DNA of 64,000 bases from Chitinophaga barathri. Its GTDB lineage: Bacteria > Bacteroidota > Bacteroidia > Chitinophagales > Chitinophagaceae. The stretch spans positions 1 to 64,000 of the forward strand of contig NZ_RMBX01000003.1 of NCBI RefSeq assembly GCF_003807585.1, in the 5' to 3' direction. The position numbers and the translations under genes were made by a program. The stretch's first letter is position 1; each line of letters starts with the position of its first letter. Of the stretch, positions 32,611 to 41,759 are shown in pieces. The notes under the pieces were generated by a model. The model saw nothing but the letters and a program-made list of their open reading frames with translations, was not told where the DNA came from and did not search any database.

Positions 32611-33603
32611 ATGAATGTGAAACCCAATCTGAACGGGCAGCCCGCCCTTGCAAAAACTGCTGTTTTACTTTGCGCCGTGAGTTACGCCACCGACCCTGTA
32701 ACACAGATCGGCACCTACCTCAACGGATGGACAGTCGTGTGGAACGGCGCCCAGAGCGATGATGGCAATTATGCTTTTATTGCCACCGATCCCGATAATG
32801 AATATTATGCAGTGGCCATCCGCGGCTCCCTCCCTCCTTTTGAAGTATTTAAAGAGTGGGCCGCCTTTGCCAACTGGGTGCTGGAGGACCTGGACGTGAT
32901 CACCCGCGTGAACTGGCCCTATGTGGCTTCCGGCAGCGCATTGATCAGCAGCGGCGCCAATCGTGCTTTTAACAACATCCTGGACATGACGGACACACTG
33001 GGGTCAGGCCTCAGCATTGACGATTATCTCAGCCAGAACGCGGTAAAGAACAACAAACAGGTGATCGTCACCGGCCACAGCCTGGGCGGCAACTGCGCCA
33101 ATGTGTACGCATCCTATTTTGTGACTTCACTGGCACAGGCCGGCAGCACTTTCAGCAATATATCGCTGTTCACCTTTGCAGCGCCCTCGGCGGGCGACAG
33201 CGGCTTCGCCACGGACCTTGACAACAAACTGCCCGATGCATGGCATTATGAAAACGACAACGATATTGTACCGAAGTTCCCCGTGACGGATACGGTCTTC
33301 CTCGTTGCCTGGTTGTATATCACCGCGCCTTCCGCCGGCGCCATCACGGTCACGTATAAGGGCCATACCATCAGCCTCCGGGAAGCATTTATATTGTTGT
33401 CCGGCATACTCTACGCATACGGCTACCAGCAGCAAAGCCTGCACTATTCCGTATTCGGCACACAGGTGAACCCTGATTATGTACAGAATACTTTCTCCGA
33501 CTGGTTTCAGCAGGCAGGCGCGCAACACGCGCTCGTGAATTACGCGAACGATCTCGGGCAGAAGCTGCCCGCAGAACTGGCGGAAGCCAGCAGCCCTGTA
33601 TAA
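32611..33603 (+). CDS. Class 3 lipase-family hydrolase
   Basis: 330 residues. The nucleophile elbow is VIVTGHSLGGNCANVYASYF with serine in GHSLGG, and ENDNDIVPKFP supplies the likely catalytic Asp, as in fungal-type class 3 lipases (Lipase_3). An FAAPSAGDSGFA segment after the elbow is also typical. There is no signal peptide, which is unusual for an extracellular lipase, so it may act inside the cell or leave by another route. Possible substrates are acylglycerols or small esters. Monocistronic, ended by a terminator at 33606-33638. Confidence 0.85.
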   Translation: MNVKPNLNGQPALAKTAVLLCAVSYATDPVTQIGTYLNGWTVVWNGAQSDDGNYAFIATDPDNEYYAVAIRGSLPPFEVFKEWAAFANWVLEDLDVITRVNWPYVASGSALISSGANRAFNNILDMTDTLGSGLSIDDYLSQNAVKNNKQVIVTGHSLGGNCANVYASYFVTSLAQAGSTFSNISLFTFAAPSAGDSGFATDLDNKLPDAWHYENDNDIVPKFPVTDTVFLVAWLYITAPSAGAITVTYKGHTISLREAFILLSGILYAYGYQQQSLHYSVFGTQVNPDYVQNTFSDWFQQAGAQHALVNYANDLGQKLPAELAEASSPV

Positions 33604-33605
33604 AC

Positions 33606-33638
33606 AAAAAAGCCCCGCCGATCCGCGGGGCTTTTTTT
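33606..33638. terminator. Bidirectional terminator
   Basis: A 13-bp arm pair (aaaaaagccccgc 33606-33618 with gcggggctttttt 33625-33637, 6-nt loop) lies between the convergent lipase and beta-helix genes, with T or A runs on both sides. Confidence 0.92.
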
Positions 33639-33651
33639 ATGGAAAGCAGTA

Positions 33652-36600
33652 TTAGAATTTCACGATCACTCTTATCACCTTATCCGCACCGTCGCTGATG
33701 TGGAGGTAATAAATACCGTCCTGCATATTGCTGATGTTAAACGGCACTTCAAACATCTTGGGGCCGCGCCTGTTGACCGCGGAGGCTACTACGTTCCCCC
33801 TGTGATCGAACAAAAGGAAAGTATGGTCTTTGTCGCTGGCGTTGGAGATGCGCACTTTGAACTGGCCGCTGGTAGGGTTCGGGTACACAAAAGCGTTGAT
33901 CTCCGGCCTGAGATAACCGAGGCCCAGCACCAGGATGGTTTGTTCCACACTGTCCGCCGCGAGGAAATTATCATTTCCCGGCTGGCGGGCGCGGATAGTC
34001 ACGGGGCCTTCGGCGGTGAAGCGCAGGCTGTTGCCCGTCAGTTCAGCGGTGCCGCTTACGATACCGAAACTTACCGGCAACCCGCTGGAAGCCGCAGCGG
34101 AGAGGTTGACCCTTTCAAACTTCAATTTAGGCGATATCGGACCGAAAGCAATGGTCTGAACCGCCTTATTCACCACGATGCCGATCTCCGTTGTATCGGG
34201 CAGATAATTATCATTCCCGGCCTGTATGCCCCTTACCGTGATCACACCTGCGCCATTAAGAGCGAGCAGGGAATCGTTCAGAACGCCCGGGCCTGCAACA
34301 ACGTCCAGCGTTACCGGCAGTCCGGCTGAGCTGGCGGCGGTCACCGGTACCGGCACATCACCGTAGGTAAGCACGGGCAGTTCCGCGAATGTAACGTCCT
34401 GCGTGGCTTTCTGTACCGTTATGCTGATCTCCGCCGTGGCGGGGAAAAACCTGTCGTTCCCCGCCTGGCCCGCTCTTATCAGGATGGTGCCCCCGCCGGT
34501 GATGGTGATCAGCGAATCCACGATAACGCCGGGACCTGAAATAACCTCCATGGTTACGGGAAGGCCCGAAGTGCTCCCGGCCACCAGTTCAAACGGTTCA
34601 TCGCCATAGGTAAGCTCCGGGGGCTCGCTGAAAGAAATGTTCTGCTGCCTGCGTTCAAACAGTTCCCATTCGGCAAACTGGGTGCCCGTATGCCCGTTGT
34701 TCGCCGTAATATTCAGCCGGTAATACAGGAACACCTGCCGGTTGCTGTCTATCCTGAACGTCTGCCGCTGGCGGCGCCCGCTGAAGCTGCGGTTCACCTG
34801 CGAATCAAGCACCGCCCATGTAACGCCGTCGTTCGAGCCTGCCAGGTTCCAGTCCTTCGGGTCACGTTCGGCCACATCATTGGCAGAGGTGATGGTATAA
34901 CTGGTAACGATGGCGGGTTTTACGGACTGGTACTGCACCCACAGCGCCGTTCTGCCGCTGCGGTAATATTTGGTGGCTGTATTGTTGTCTATCAGGCTGG
35001 GCACGTCTTCCGAGGGTTTGGAAGTATTCGGGTACTGCGCGGTGATGGCGCCGCCATGATCTGTAATATCAAAAGAAGACAGGGTATCCGCGGGCGCATA
35101 CCTTACCGGCGCCTCGGCGGCAATACGTTTGGAACGTGCGCGCAGCGTGTCCCAGAGGCGGCCCTGCAATTGTTCGGGTGTGGCGATGTACTGCACGGCC
35201 TGTGCGCCAAGGCGTTCTTCCAGCTGCTGCAGGTACAGGCTGCGGGGAAGCACATGCGCGCCCCAGCTTTCCCAGTAACCGTTGCCCACTTTTTTCTGGC
35301 CTATGACGCCAATGCCCCAGTTCCTTCCGGCTATGGGGCTTTCCACTTCCACGTCGCTCTGGTAACTGTATGCGTTCCAAAACATGGTCTGCGCGCCCGC
35401 CCAGCCATGGCCGGTACCGGAAGCGCCACGGTTCTGCACGCGGATGCGGCCGCCGTAGATGTTGTCGAACAGCAGGCCGGTAGCCCAGCGGTGATGCGGG
35501 CCGATGTCGTCCTTGGTATTTTCGGATGCGCAATCCAGGAACACATTCGGGCCGGGCACCTGCGAACCGGTCACCAGGTCGTGACGGCCGCCCCAGGTCA
35601 TACAGCGCTGGATAAGGTTGCAGTTGGAGCCGCTTTCTATCGCGAAGGAATACTTGCGGCCGCCGGTGGTGACAGACTTCGCGTCTATCATTGCGCAGTC
35701 TTCCACGGTGATGTGCCGCGTCTGCGTGGAAAGATTGATGAGGCCGTAACCAAAAAATTTGCCGGTTACATTTTTCACCCAGCCCTGCTCTGCCCGCGAA
35801 AAGATGATCGCGATCCAGGCATGGCTTTCGTCTTCATTGTCGGCAAATGCGGATTCCAGCCGCATGTTCTCCACGCCATTTTCTTTTATGCGCCCGCTGA
35901 TATTGGTCTTCACTACTTCTCCGCCGCCAAAGGCCGTTTCCATGGGGTCCATCACCGGCGCGTCCAGCGTAAGGGTATTACCGGATACGCTGACCACCTC
36001 CCGTTCAAATTCAGTTTTATAACCGGAAGCCGTCCAGCCGTACTGGGCCATTTTTAAAGTGTCTATCCATGCCTGGTTCGGCGTGCGGATCACGATCACC
36101 CGGTCTCCCGGCTGAAAACTGTGCCCGGCCGCCACATCAAAAGATCTTGCGCCGGTGCCTACAAACGGGGTGGTGATACGCGCCCTGCTGGCGGATATTT
36201 CACCATAGCCGCTACCGCTGCCCCGGATCTGGATGAAGTTGTGATTGGTCTTTTGCGTGGCAACCAGTATGGTGCCGTTCAGGCCATTGCCTTCTCCGCG
36301 AAGTACCACGCCGCCGGCCCTGATGTTCAGCACACCTTCAACGGGGTAAATACCCGCTTTGAGCAGCAGCACGCCACGCATGCCATTGGCATCGGGCGCC
36401 AGGGCGGCAATACGGTCTATCGCCGCCTGGATGTGCGCGCGGTTGTCCCCTTCCACCGGCTGGATGGAATCCGTGGCGGCCAGCACCGGCAAAGGCATGC
36501 CGCCGCCATGATAACCGGCATTGGAAAAGTCCGGCACCTGGTTATCTTCATTGCTCTGGCCCTGGTTCGCATATCTGCCATATACGATCCGGCCGTTCTC

Positions 36601-36702
36601 AATAGAGACCAGCTGTGCTTTGGACGGAAAGGCTAACAGGGTGAACAGTAAAATAAGGGTACACGGAATGGACAGGAATTGTGTAGAATTCTGTGTTTTC
36701 AT
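33652..36702 (-). CDS. Secreted beta-helix / discoidin / MBG-repeat protein with T9SS sorting tail
   Basis: 1016 residues from ATG 36702 (MKTQNSTQFLS), chosen over an upstream start at 36795 because it gives a signal peptide. Order: signal, then a pectate-lyase-like right-handed beta-helix (about 60-490, with DNRAHIQAAIDRI and GVLLLKAGIYPVEGV), a discoidin (F5/8 type C) domain (about 570-690, ending FAEWELFERR), three MBG-like repeats of about 80 residues each (LTYGDEPFELVAGSTSGLPV, LTYGDVPVPVTAASSAGLPV and a third without TYGD), and a C-terminal sorting domain beginning VYPNPTSGQFKV and ending KVIRVIVKF. The tail marks a type IX secretion cargo. It probably binds or degrades a polysaccharide on the cell surface; catalysis is not proven. 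Confidence 0.9.
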   Translation of the reverse strand: MKTQNSTQFLSIPCTLILLFTLLAFPSKAQLVSIENGRIVYGRYANQGQSNEDNQVPDFSNAGYHGGGMPLPVLAATDSIQPVEGDNRAHIQAAIDRIAALAPDANGMRGVLLLKAGIYPVEGVLNIRAGGVVLRGEGNGLNGTILVATQKTNHNFIQIRGSGSGYGEISASRARITTPFVGTGARSFDVAAGHSFQPGDRVIVIRTPNQAWIDTLKMAQYGWTASGYKTEFEREVVSVSGNTLTLDAPVMDPMETAFGGGEVVKTNISGRIKENGVENMRLESAFADNEDESHAWIAIIFSRAEQGWVKNVTGKFFGYGLINLSTQTRHITVEDCAMIDAKSVTTGGRKYSFAIESGSNCNLIQRCMTWGGRHDLVTGSQVPGPNVFLDCASENTKDDIGPHHRWATGLLFDNIYGGRIRVQNRGASGTGHGWAGAQTMFWNAYSYQSDVEVESPIAGRNWGIGVIGQKKVGNGYWESWGAHVLPRSLYLQQLEERLGAQAVQYIATPEQLQGRLWDTLRARSKRIAAEAPVRYAPADTLSSFDITDHGGAITAQYPNTSKPSEDVPSLIDNNTATKYYRSGRTALWVQYQSVKPAIVTSYTITSANDVAERDPKDWNLAGSNDGVTWAVLDSQVNRSFSGRRQRQTFRIDSNRQVFLYYRLNITANNGHTGTQFAEWELFERRQQNISFSEPPELTYGDEPFELVAGSTSGLPVTMEVISGPGVIVDSLITITGGGTILIRAGQAGNDRFFPATAEISITVQKATQDVTFAELPVLTYGDVPVPVTAASSAGLPVTLDVVAGPGVLNDSLLALNGAGVITVRGIQAGNDNYLPDTTEIGIVVNKAVQTIAFGPISPKLKFERVNLSAAASSGLPVSFGIVSGTAELTGNSLRFTAEGPVTIRARQPGNDNFLAADSVEQTILVLGLGYLRPEINAFVYPNPTSGQFKVRISNASDKDHTFLLFDHRGNVVASAVNRRGPKMFEVPFNISNMQDGIYYLHISDGADKVIRVIVKF

Positions 36703-36840
36703 AACTGGAATTTTGTGTATTCCAATTACGTAAAGAAAAAGAAAATAACATGATAGGATTTTCGCTAATGTTAAGCGTAAACGCACAGCCGCCACGATTC
36801 CTGACGGATCATTCAGACCTGGATACGTTAGGGTGTTTGT

Positions 36841-38016
36841 CTAGGGATACAGCACGTATTTTTTCCGCATCTGCTTATACTGGCTCAGGCCGGGCTCCCA
36901 GCTTTTGCGGATTTCTGCTTCGCTGGTACCGGCAATGATCTGTTGCTTAAACTTTTTTACGCCAGCCAGCCCGTCGATGTTGCCTATTTGTTGGCTCTGG
37001 CTGCGGTCAAAAAATTTGCCTTTATAAGGGTACGCCTTGTACATATCCATGATCCAGCGGATGTTCACTTTGCCTTTTGCGTGCAGGGCTTTGATGTCGT
37101 ATTTGCGGAGATCAAGGCCATAGCAGGTCTGGTCCTGGTGAAGCGGTGTCTCCGATTTGCCGGGGATGCTCACCGGTTTGAAGGAAAAGTCAAACTTGCC
37201 CTTCAGCGCCGGCGCGCCCAATACGGTAAAAGGCATGTAAGTGCCCCTGCCCTGGCTCACAATGGTGCCTTCAAACAGGCATAGCGATGGGTACAGTATC
37301 ACCGATTCCTGCGTATTCAGGTTCGGCGAGGGGCCTACCGGCAGTGTGTAATACATGTCGTGCCGGTAGTCTTTTATTTTGATCACCCTGATCTTACATT
37401 TTGTTTTGTTGGGCAGCCAGCCTTCGCCGTTCAGCATTTGCGCAAATTCGCCAATGGTCATGCCATGCGTGATGGGAATGGGAAACCTGCCGATGCCGGA
37501 TCTATTCTCCATGTCCAGGATTGGCCCGTCCACAAAAGCGTTCGGGTTCGGCCGGTCGAATATGATCAGCTCTTTGCCGGCTTTGGCGCAGGCGTCCATC
37601 ACTTCGGCCAGCGTATTGATGTTCGTATAAAAACGGCAGCCCACATCCTGAATGTCGAATATGAGCACATCCAGCGCGGCCATTTCCTGGGGCGTAGGTT
37701 GTCTTTTAGCGCCGTAAAGGGAAATGATGGGAATACCCGTAGCCCGGTCCTTTTCATCGCCTACTTCCGCCCCGTTCGAGGCATTGCCGCGAAAGCCGTG
37801 CTCAGGGCCAAAGACCATTCTGATATCCACGCCCAGGGCATGCAGGCTGTCCACGCTCAGGCGGTCGCCGATCACGGAAGTCTGGTTTACCACCATGCCT
37901 ACCTTTTTGCCTTTCAGCAAAGGAAGATATACGCCGGTCTGGTCAGCGCCGGTGGTTTGCGCCTGGCTGAAAAAAGGAAAGGTTATTAACAGGAAAATCA
38001 GGGACTGTAGCTGCAT
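36841..38016 (-). CDS. NamZ-like exo-beta-N-acetylmuramidase (DUF1343, GH171)
   Basis: 391 residues with a signal peptide (MQLQSLIFLLITFPFFSQAQ). The DUF1343 blocks are clear: KKVGMVVNQTSVIGDRLSVD, VFGPEHGFRGNASNGAEVGD, DVLIFDIQDVGCRFYTNINT, LIIFDRPNPN and SQGRGTYMPF. The family was shown to be an exo-muramidase (NamZ) that frees N-acetylmuramic acid from peptidoglycan fragments. The signal places it in the periplasm, where it would take part in cell-wall recycling or use of bacterial debris. It stands alone here, 27 bases downstream of the Dabb gene and 138 bases upstream of the beta-helix gene, all on one strand. Confidence 0.92.
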   Translation of the reverse strand: MQLQSLIFLLITFPFFSQAQTTGADQTGVYLPLLKGKKVGMVVNQTSVIGDRLSVDSLHALGVDIRMVFGPEHGFRGNASNGAEVGDEKDRATGIPIISLYGAKRQPTPQEMAALDVLIFDIQDVGCRFYTNINTLAEVMDACAKAGKELIIFDRPNPNAFVDGPILDMENRSGIGRFPIPITHGMTIGEFAQMLNGEGWLPNKTKCKIRVIKIKDYRHDMYYTLPVGPSPNLNTQESVILYPSLCLFEGTIVSQGRGTYMPFTVLGAPALKGKFDFSFKPVSIPGKSETPLHQDQTCYGLDLRKYDIKALHAKGKVNIRWIMDMYKAYPYKGKFFDRSQSQQIGNIDGLAGVKKFKQQIIAGTSEAEIRKSWEPGLSQYKQMRKKYVLYP

Positions 38017-38043
38017 TGCAATGATTTAGATGTTGATAAGAAC

Positions 38044-38451
38044 TTACACGTCGATAGCGTCGTAAACGATCACTTTGTCCCAAAGCGGGCTGCAGTTTTT
38101 GATGAATTCCACGTGGATGGGATGCGTCTGGTAAGCCTCCTGCCCTGCCAGGTCTTCGAAGAACATAAGCTCCGATACGCCCCAGCTGACGTCTACCACA
38201 TCACGTTGTTCCGTGCTGGCCACTACGCCTACACGCAGTTCTTTCACGGAAGGTATTTTGGAGAGGGATTTTACGCCTGCTACCAGTTTGTCGCGGTCTT
38301 CTTTGGAACCGGGGTTCTTCAGCCAGAAGAATACATGGTGTACCAGCGGGTATTTGCCTTTGGCAGCGGGCAACGGCATGGCGGATGCGGCGGTGCCGGC
38401 TGCGAGTGCCGCGGCGGTGCCAAGAAATTTTCGTCTGTTCGATCTTTGCAT
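38044..38451 (-). CDS. Tat-exported Dabb (stress-response barrel) protein
   Basis: 135 residues from ATG 38451 (MQRSNRRKFLG). The twin-arginine motif NRRKFLG and an alanine-rich segment form a Tat signal. The mature part is a ferredoxin-like alpha/beta barrel of the Dabb family: VHHVFFWLKNPGSKEDRDKL, VASTEQRDVVDVSWGVSELM, and a closing QAYQTHPIHVEFI-like block (HPIHVEF). Dabb proteins are small dimers of mostly unknown role. Tat export of a cofactor-free barrel is unusual. It is 27 bases upstream of the NamZ-like gene and probably in one operon with it. Confidence 0.85.
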   Translation of the reverse strand: MQRSNRRKFLGTAAALAAGTAASAMPLPAAKGKYPLVHHVFFWLKNPGSKEDRDKLVAGVKSLSKIPSVKELRVGVVASTEQRDVVDVSWGVSELMFFEDLAGQEAYQTHPIHVEFIKNCSPLWDKVIVYDAIDV

Positions 38452-38556
38452 GGGAGTTCGGGTTGAGGCCCTGAAAATAATAAACAACCCGCAGAAAAGG
38501 AAATCAACATCCCGGGCCAGCCTGAATGAGGCCAGGGCATGGGCTTTAACAGGCCG

Positions 38557-39048
38557 TCAGCGTTCGGTACGCTCCAGCAGGGCCATTTTGATGCGTTTGT
38601 ACATGCTCTTTTCATCCAGTGAGGTTTCCAGCTCGGTGAGCACGCTCAGCAAATTGTGCCGGGCAGTGGCCAGCCATTTGCGGTTCTCTTCGCGGATCAC
38701 GGCCAGCATAGGCCCTATCTTTTTATGCATCTGCCTTCCCGAGGGCGTAAGCGAAATGAGGCGGCGGCGGGCGTCCTTCTCATCCACAGAGGCTTTGATA
38801 AGGCCCTGGGCCAGCATCTGGTCCGCCAGCTGCACTACCGCAGGGTGACTGATACCCAGCGACTCGGAGATCTCCGTGATGCCCAGCACTTTTTCGCGGC
38901 TCAGCAGCTCCAGTATGAGGAACCACTTGGCCTCAAAGTCCAGCTCCGATTCCTTGTAGACCCTGCTTACATCAGCAGAGAGGCGGTCCGCCAACCTTTT
39001 CAGCCGGGTGGCCAGCGCCAGTTCTTCCAGTTGATTCACGATGCTCAT
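38557..39048 (-). CDS. MarR-family transcriptional regulator
   Basis: 163 residues with the winged helix LGITEISESLGISHPAVVQL followed by LADQMLAQGLIKASVDEKDA and RRRLISLTPSGRQMHKKI, the DxRxxxLxLT wing of MarR proteins. It is transcribed 20 bases after the TonB receptor gene, so the regulator is the second gene of that operon. It probably represses the receptor in response to a small molecule or metabolite. No operator was identified. Confidence 0.92.
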   Translation of the reverse strand: MSIVNQLEELALATRLKRLADRLSADVSRVYKESELDFEAKWFLILELLSREKVLGITEISESLGISHPAVVQLADQMLAQGLIKASVDEKDARRRLISLTPSGRQMHKKIGPMLAVIREENRKWLATARHNLLSVLTELETSLDEKSMYKRIKMALLERTER

Positions 39049-39068
39049 AGTTTAAAAGTACTCAATTT

Positions 39069-41513
39069 TTAACCTGCCCTGCGCTTTTCATCTTCCGCGC
39101 CGCCTGTTCGCCTCCGGGGCGCCGCGCCCTGCATTTTGCCGAACTTATAGGTGAAGGTGAGCGTGGCCACTCTCGTATCGCGGTACTGGATAAAATGTTC
39201 CCCGTAGCCGGTGAGGCGCGTGTCCGCATCTGTCCGGTTGGTGAAAAAGATATCGTTGATACTCAGCTTCACGGACGCTTTTTTGTTCCAGAGCTGGCGT
39301 TGCGCGCCAACGTTCACGCTCCAGTAATCCTGCAGGTCCAGGAAGCCGTAATAGGCCCGGCTCTGGTAGCTGCCGATGATCTCCAGGCTGGTGTTGGGGT
39401 TCAGGGTGATGGTGTTGTTGGAATTCAGGTTGAAGGTCACGCGGCTCACGTTCAGGTCCGTATTCACCAGGTTGCCTTTGTATTCACCGTAATACACCAG
39501 CAGGTTATTACTGCTGCTCAGCCATTTGCCTACGCTCACCGGTATCCCGAAGTTCATGCTGTAGTAGTTGAACACCGCGAGGTTGCGGCCGGTTTGCAAT
39601 ACGCTGTTCGGCTCCGTGTCCGGGCTCAGCACCATGAGGATGTTGTCCGTCGTGCGGCTGTATGCGGCTTTTGCGGTGTAACGTTGCAGCAAAGTATAGG
39701 TCAGCTCAAAGGAATACGTGATCTCCGGGTTCAGGAACGGGTTGCCCGCGGATGACGTGAGCGGGTCCAGGAATACCTTAAAGGGGTTCAGCTGGCGGTA
39801 ACTCGGGCGGTTGATGCGCCGGCTGAGGCTCAGGCCCAGATCGTGTTTGTCCGAGAATGCATATCCCACATAACCGCTCGGGAAAAACTGCGTGTAATTC
39901 CTGTCGAAGTTTTCTTTGTTGGTCACCTGGTTGCCTTTGGCATTGGTGTTCTCCACCCGCAGGCCCAGCTGCAGGCTGAGTTTCTGCCATTTACGCGAAC
40001 CGTTCAGGTAAGCCGCGTTGATATTTTCCTTATAAATAAACCGGTTGCTTTTGCCCACATCCAATACGTCTGTACCGTTGCTGCGGTCGAAGAACTGTAC
40101 GTCATTGTCCGACTCCACCCAGCTGCTTTTGATGCCGGCTTCCATTTTAAAACCGATGGGTTTGATCAGTTGGGTATAATCCGCTTTGAAGGATTTGATG
40201 CTGAGGTTGCCGCTCAGATCGCCGAAAAGTTTGTAGGCCGGGCGGTTGGGCGCATGGTCCGCGTCGTAATAATCCGTGTGGTAGTTCTGCAGCTCGTTGC
40301 TGTTAAACCGCGCATAATCCAGGTCCGCCGTCAGTTCGGTGCCCGTGGTGTCCAGGGTGTGTTTATAGTTGAAGTTAAAACTGCTGTTGTTCCGTTTGGG
40401 ATTGTTGTCTCCCAGCGTGGTGAAATAACCGGTACGTTGCTGCTGCCCGTTCAGCGATTCCGCCTGGCTGTTGGAAGCTACATTGCCGCGGGTAAAAATA
40501 CCATTGGCCACCAGCCCCAGCACGATGCGGGAATTGATATTGTAATCCGCGCCGGCGCGGAGGTTGTGGTTGTGAAAACCGTAGCGGAAGTAGTTGTCGT
40601 AGTTGTTACTGCCCGTTATTTCTTTTTGTGCGTTATAAAAATCACGGTAAATGGTCAGGTCGTTCATATCCTGCCGGTACAGGTAGTTGTAGGAGCCGAA
40701 GAGGTTCAGTTTACCCGTTTTATGATTGATGTTCAGTGAAGGGTTCAGCTTGGGATACACGCCCTGGCCGATACTGAGCGAGGCATTGCCGTTGGTGCCG
40801 TTGGCCCTGCCTTTTTTCATCCTAATGTCTATGATCCCCGCATTGCCGGATGCGTCATATTTGGCGGAAGGGTTGGTGATAAGCTCTATCCTTTCGATCT
40901 GGTTGGCGGCCATGCCACGTAGCAGGTTTGCAAGGTCCTGCCCCGTCATGGGCACCAGTTTGCCGTCTATCATGAACAGTACGCCCTGTCGGCCGCGCAT
41001 CGCGATATTGTCGTTCTGGTCGATCGTGATGCCGGGCGCCTTTTCCAGCACTTCCAGCGCCGTGCTTCCGGCGGCGGTCACGGAACTGGCTACGTTCAGC
41101 ACCGTCTTGTCATATTGCTGCTGCACAAAGGGTTTAACCGCCGTTACGGAAGTTTCTTTTAAGTTGGTGCTGGCCGCGCTGAGTGTAATAATGCCCAGAT
41201 CGGTACCGCCGCTATGGTCAAACGGCGCGGATTCATATTTCGTAAAGGCCATGCCCTGCGTGACGATCACATACCGCCCCGCGGGGATATTGTCAAATAC
41301 AAACTCGCCCTTTGCATTGGGGTATTCTATTTTCACCAGTTTTTTGTGCTGCGCCTGAAGCAGCTGGATGATCACTTCGCTGGTTTTCAGGGCATCACCG
41401 GTGGTAAGTCTGCCTTTGATGGCGGAAGGAGACGGTACGGTTTGGGCGGTTGTATTTACGTAAGCAATTACATATAATGAAAGAATACAGGAAAGGCGTA
41501 TAAATTTATTCAT
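39069..41513 (-). CDS. TonB-dependent receptor, outer-membrane beta-barrel family
   Basis: 814 residues from ATG 41513 (MNKFIRLSCILSLYVIAYVN), preferred over an upstream start because it gives the signal peptide. A carboxypeptidase-regulatory-like domain (SAIKGRLTTGDALKTSEVII onwards) is followed by a plug (VLEKAPGITIDQNDNIAMRG, ITNPSAKYDASGNAGIIDIR) and a barrel of the OMP_b-brl_3 type, ending in TFTYKFGKMQ and a basic tail. Members transport unknown ligands, often with small regulators nearby. Cotranscribed with the MarR gene. Confidence 0.9.
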   Translation of the reverse strand: MNKFIRLSCILSLYVIAYVNTTAQTVPSPSAIKGRLTTGDALKTSEVIIQLLQAQHKKLVKIEYPNAKGEFVFDNIPAGRYVIVTQGMAFTKYESAPFDHSGGTDLGIITLSAASTNLKETSVTAVKPFVQQQYDKTVLNVASSVTAAGSTALEVLEKAPGITIDQNDNIAMRGRQGVLFMIDGKLVPMTGQDLANLLRGMAANQIERIELITNPSAKYDASGNAGIIDIRMKKGRANGTNGNASLSIGQGVYPKLNPSLNINHKTGKLNLFGSYNYLYRQDMNDLTIYRDFYNAQKEITGSNNYDNYFRYGFHNHNLRAGADYNINSRIVLGLVANGIFTRGNVASNSQAESLNGQQQRTGYFTTLGDNNPKRNNSSFNFNYKHTLDTTGTELTADLDYARFNSNELQNYHTDYYDADHAPNRPAYKLFGDLSGNLSIKSFKADYTQLIKPIGFKMEAGIKSSWVESDNDVQFFDRSNGTDVLDVGKSNRFIYKENINAAYLNGSRKWQKLSLQLGLRVENTNAKGNQVTNKENFDRNYTQFFPSGYVGYAFSDKHDLGLSLSRRINRPSYRQLNPFKVFLDPLTSSAGNPFLNPEITYSFELTYTLLQRYTAKAAYSRTTDNILMVLSPDTEPNSVLQTGRNLAVFNYYSMNFGIPVSVGKWLSSSNNLLVYYGEYKGNLVNTDLNVSRVTFNLNSNNTITLNPNTSLEIIGSYQSRAYYGFLDLQDYWSVNVGAQRQLWNKKASVKLSINDIFFTNRTDADTRLTGYGEHFIQYRDTRVATLTFTYKFGKMQGAAPRRRTGGAEDEKRRAG

Positions 41514-41698
41514 GACAGTCTTATTTGGAGGTTTACGATACAAAACTAAAAGGAAATATCCTGAATTATACGTAACTACTTACCTATTTACATGAAAGGC
41601 AAAAAAGAAAGGAATTGAGTGAAGCCGGTTTGATAGCCGGGGAGAAAAAAGGGCTTGTCCGGAATTGGACAAACGTTCAAACCATTCCGTCATGGCAT

Positions 41699-41738
41699 AA
41701 AAAAAACCGGCGAAACGCTACAGGAGCGCCTCACCGGT
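41699..41738 (-). terminator. Terminator of the sialidase gene
   Basis: On the minus strand a 14-bp stem (41725-41738 with 41706-41719, 5-nt loop) forms with two or three G-U pairs, followed by seven or eight U residues. On the plus strand the same sequence has mismatches, so the stem is specific to minus-strand RNA. It is 22 bases past the sialidase stop. Confidence 0.85.
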
Positions 41739-41759
41739 GGCACAGGTCAAATCAGTCAG

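Noticed and set aside
41653-41672. Inverted repeat ttgtcc/ggacaa as an operator
   Set aside because: Only six bases per arm, downstream of a terminator, with no gene start on either side.
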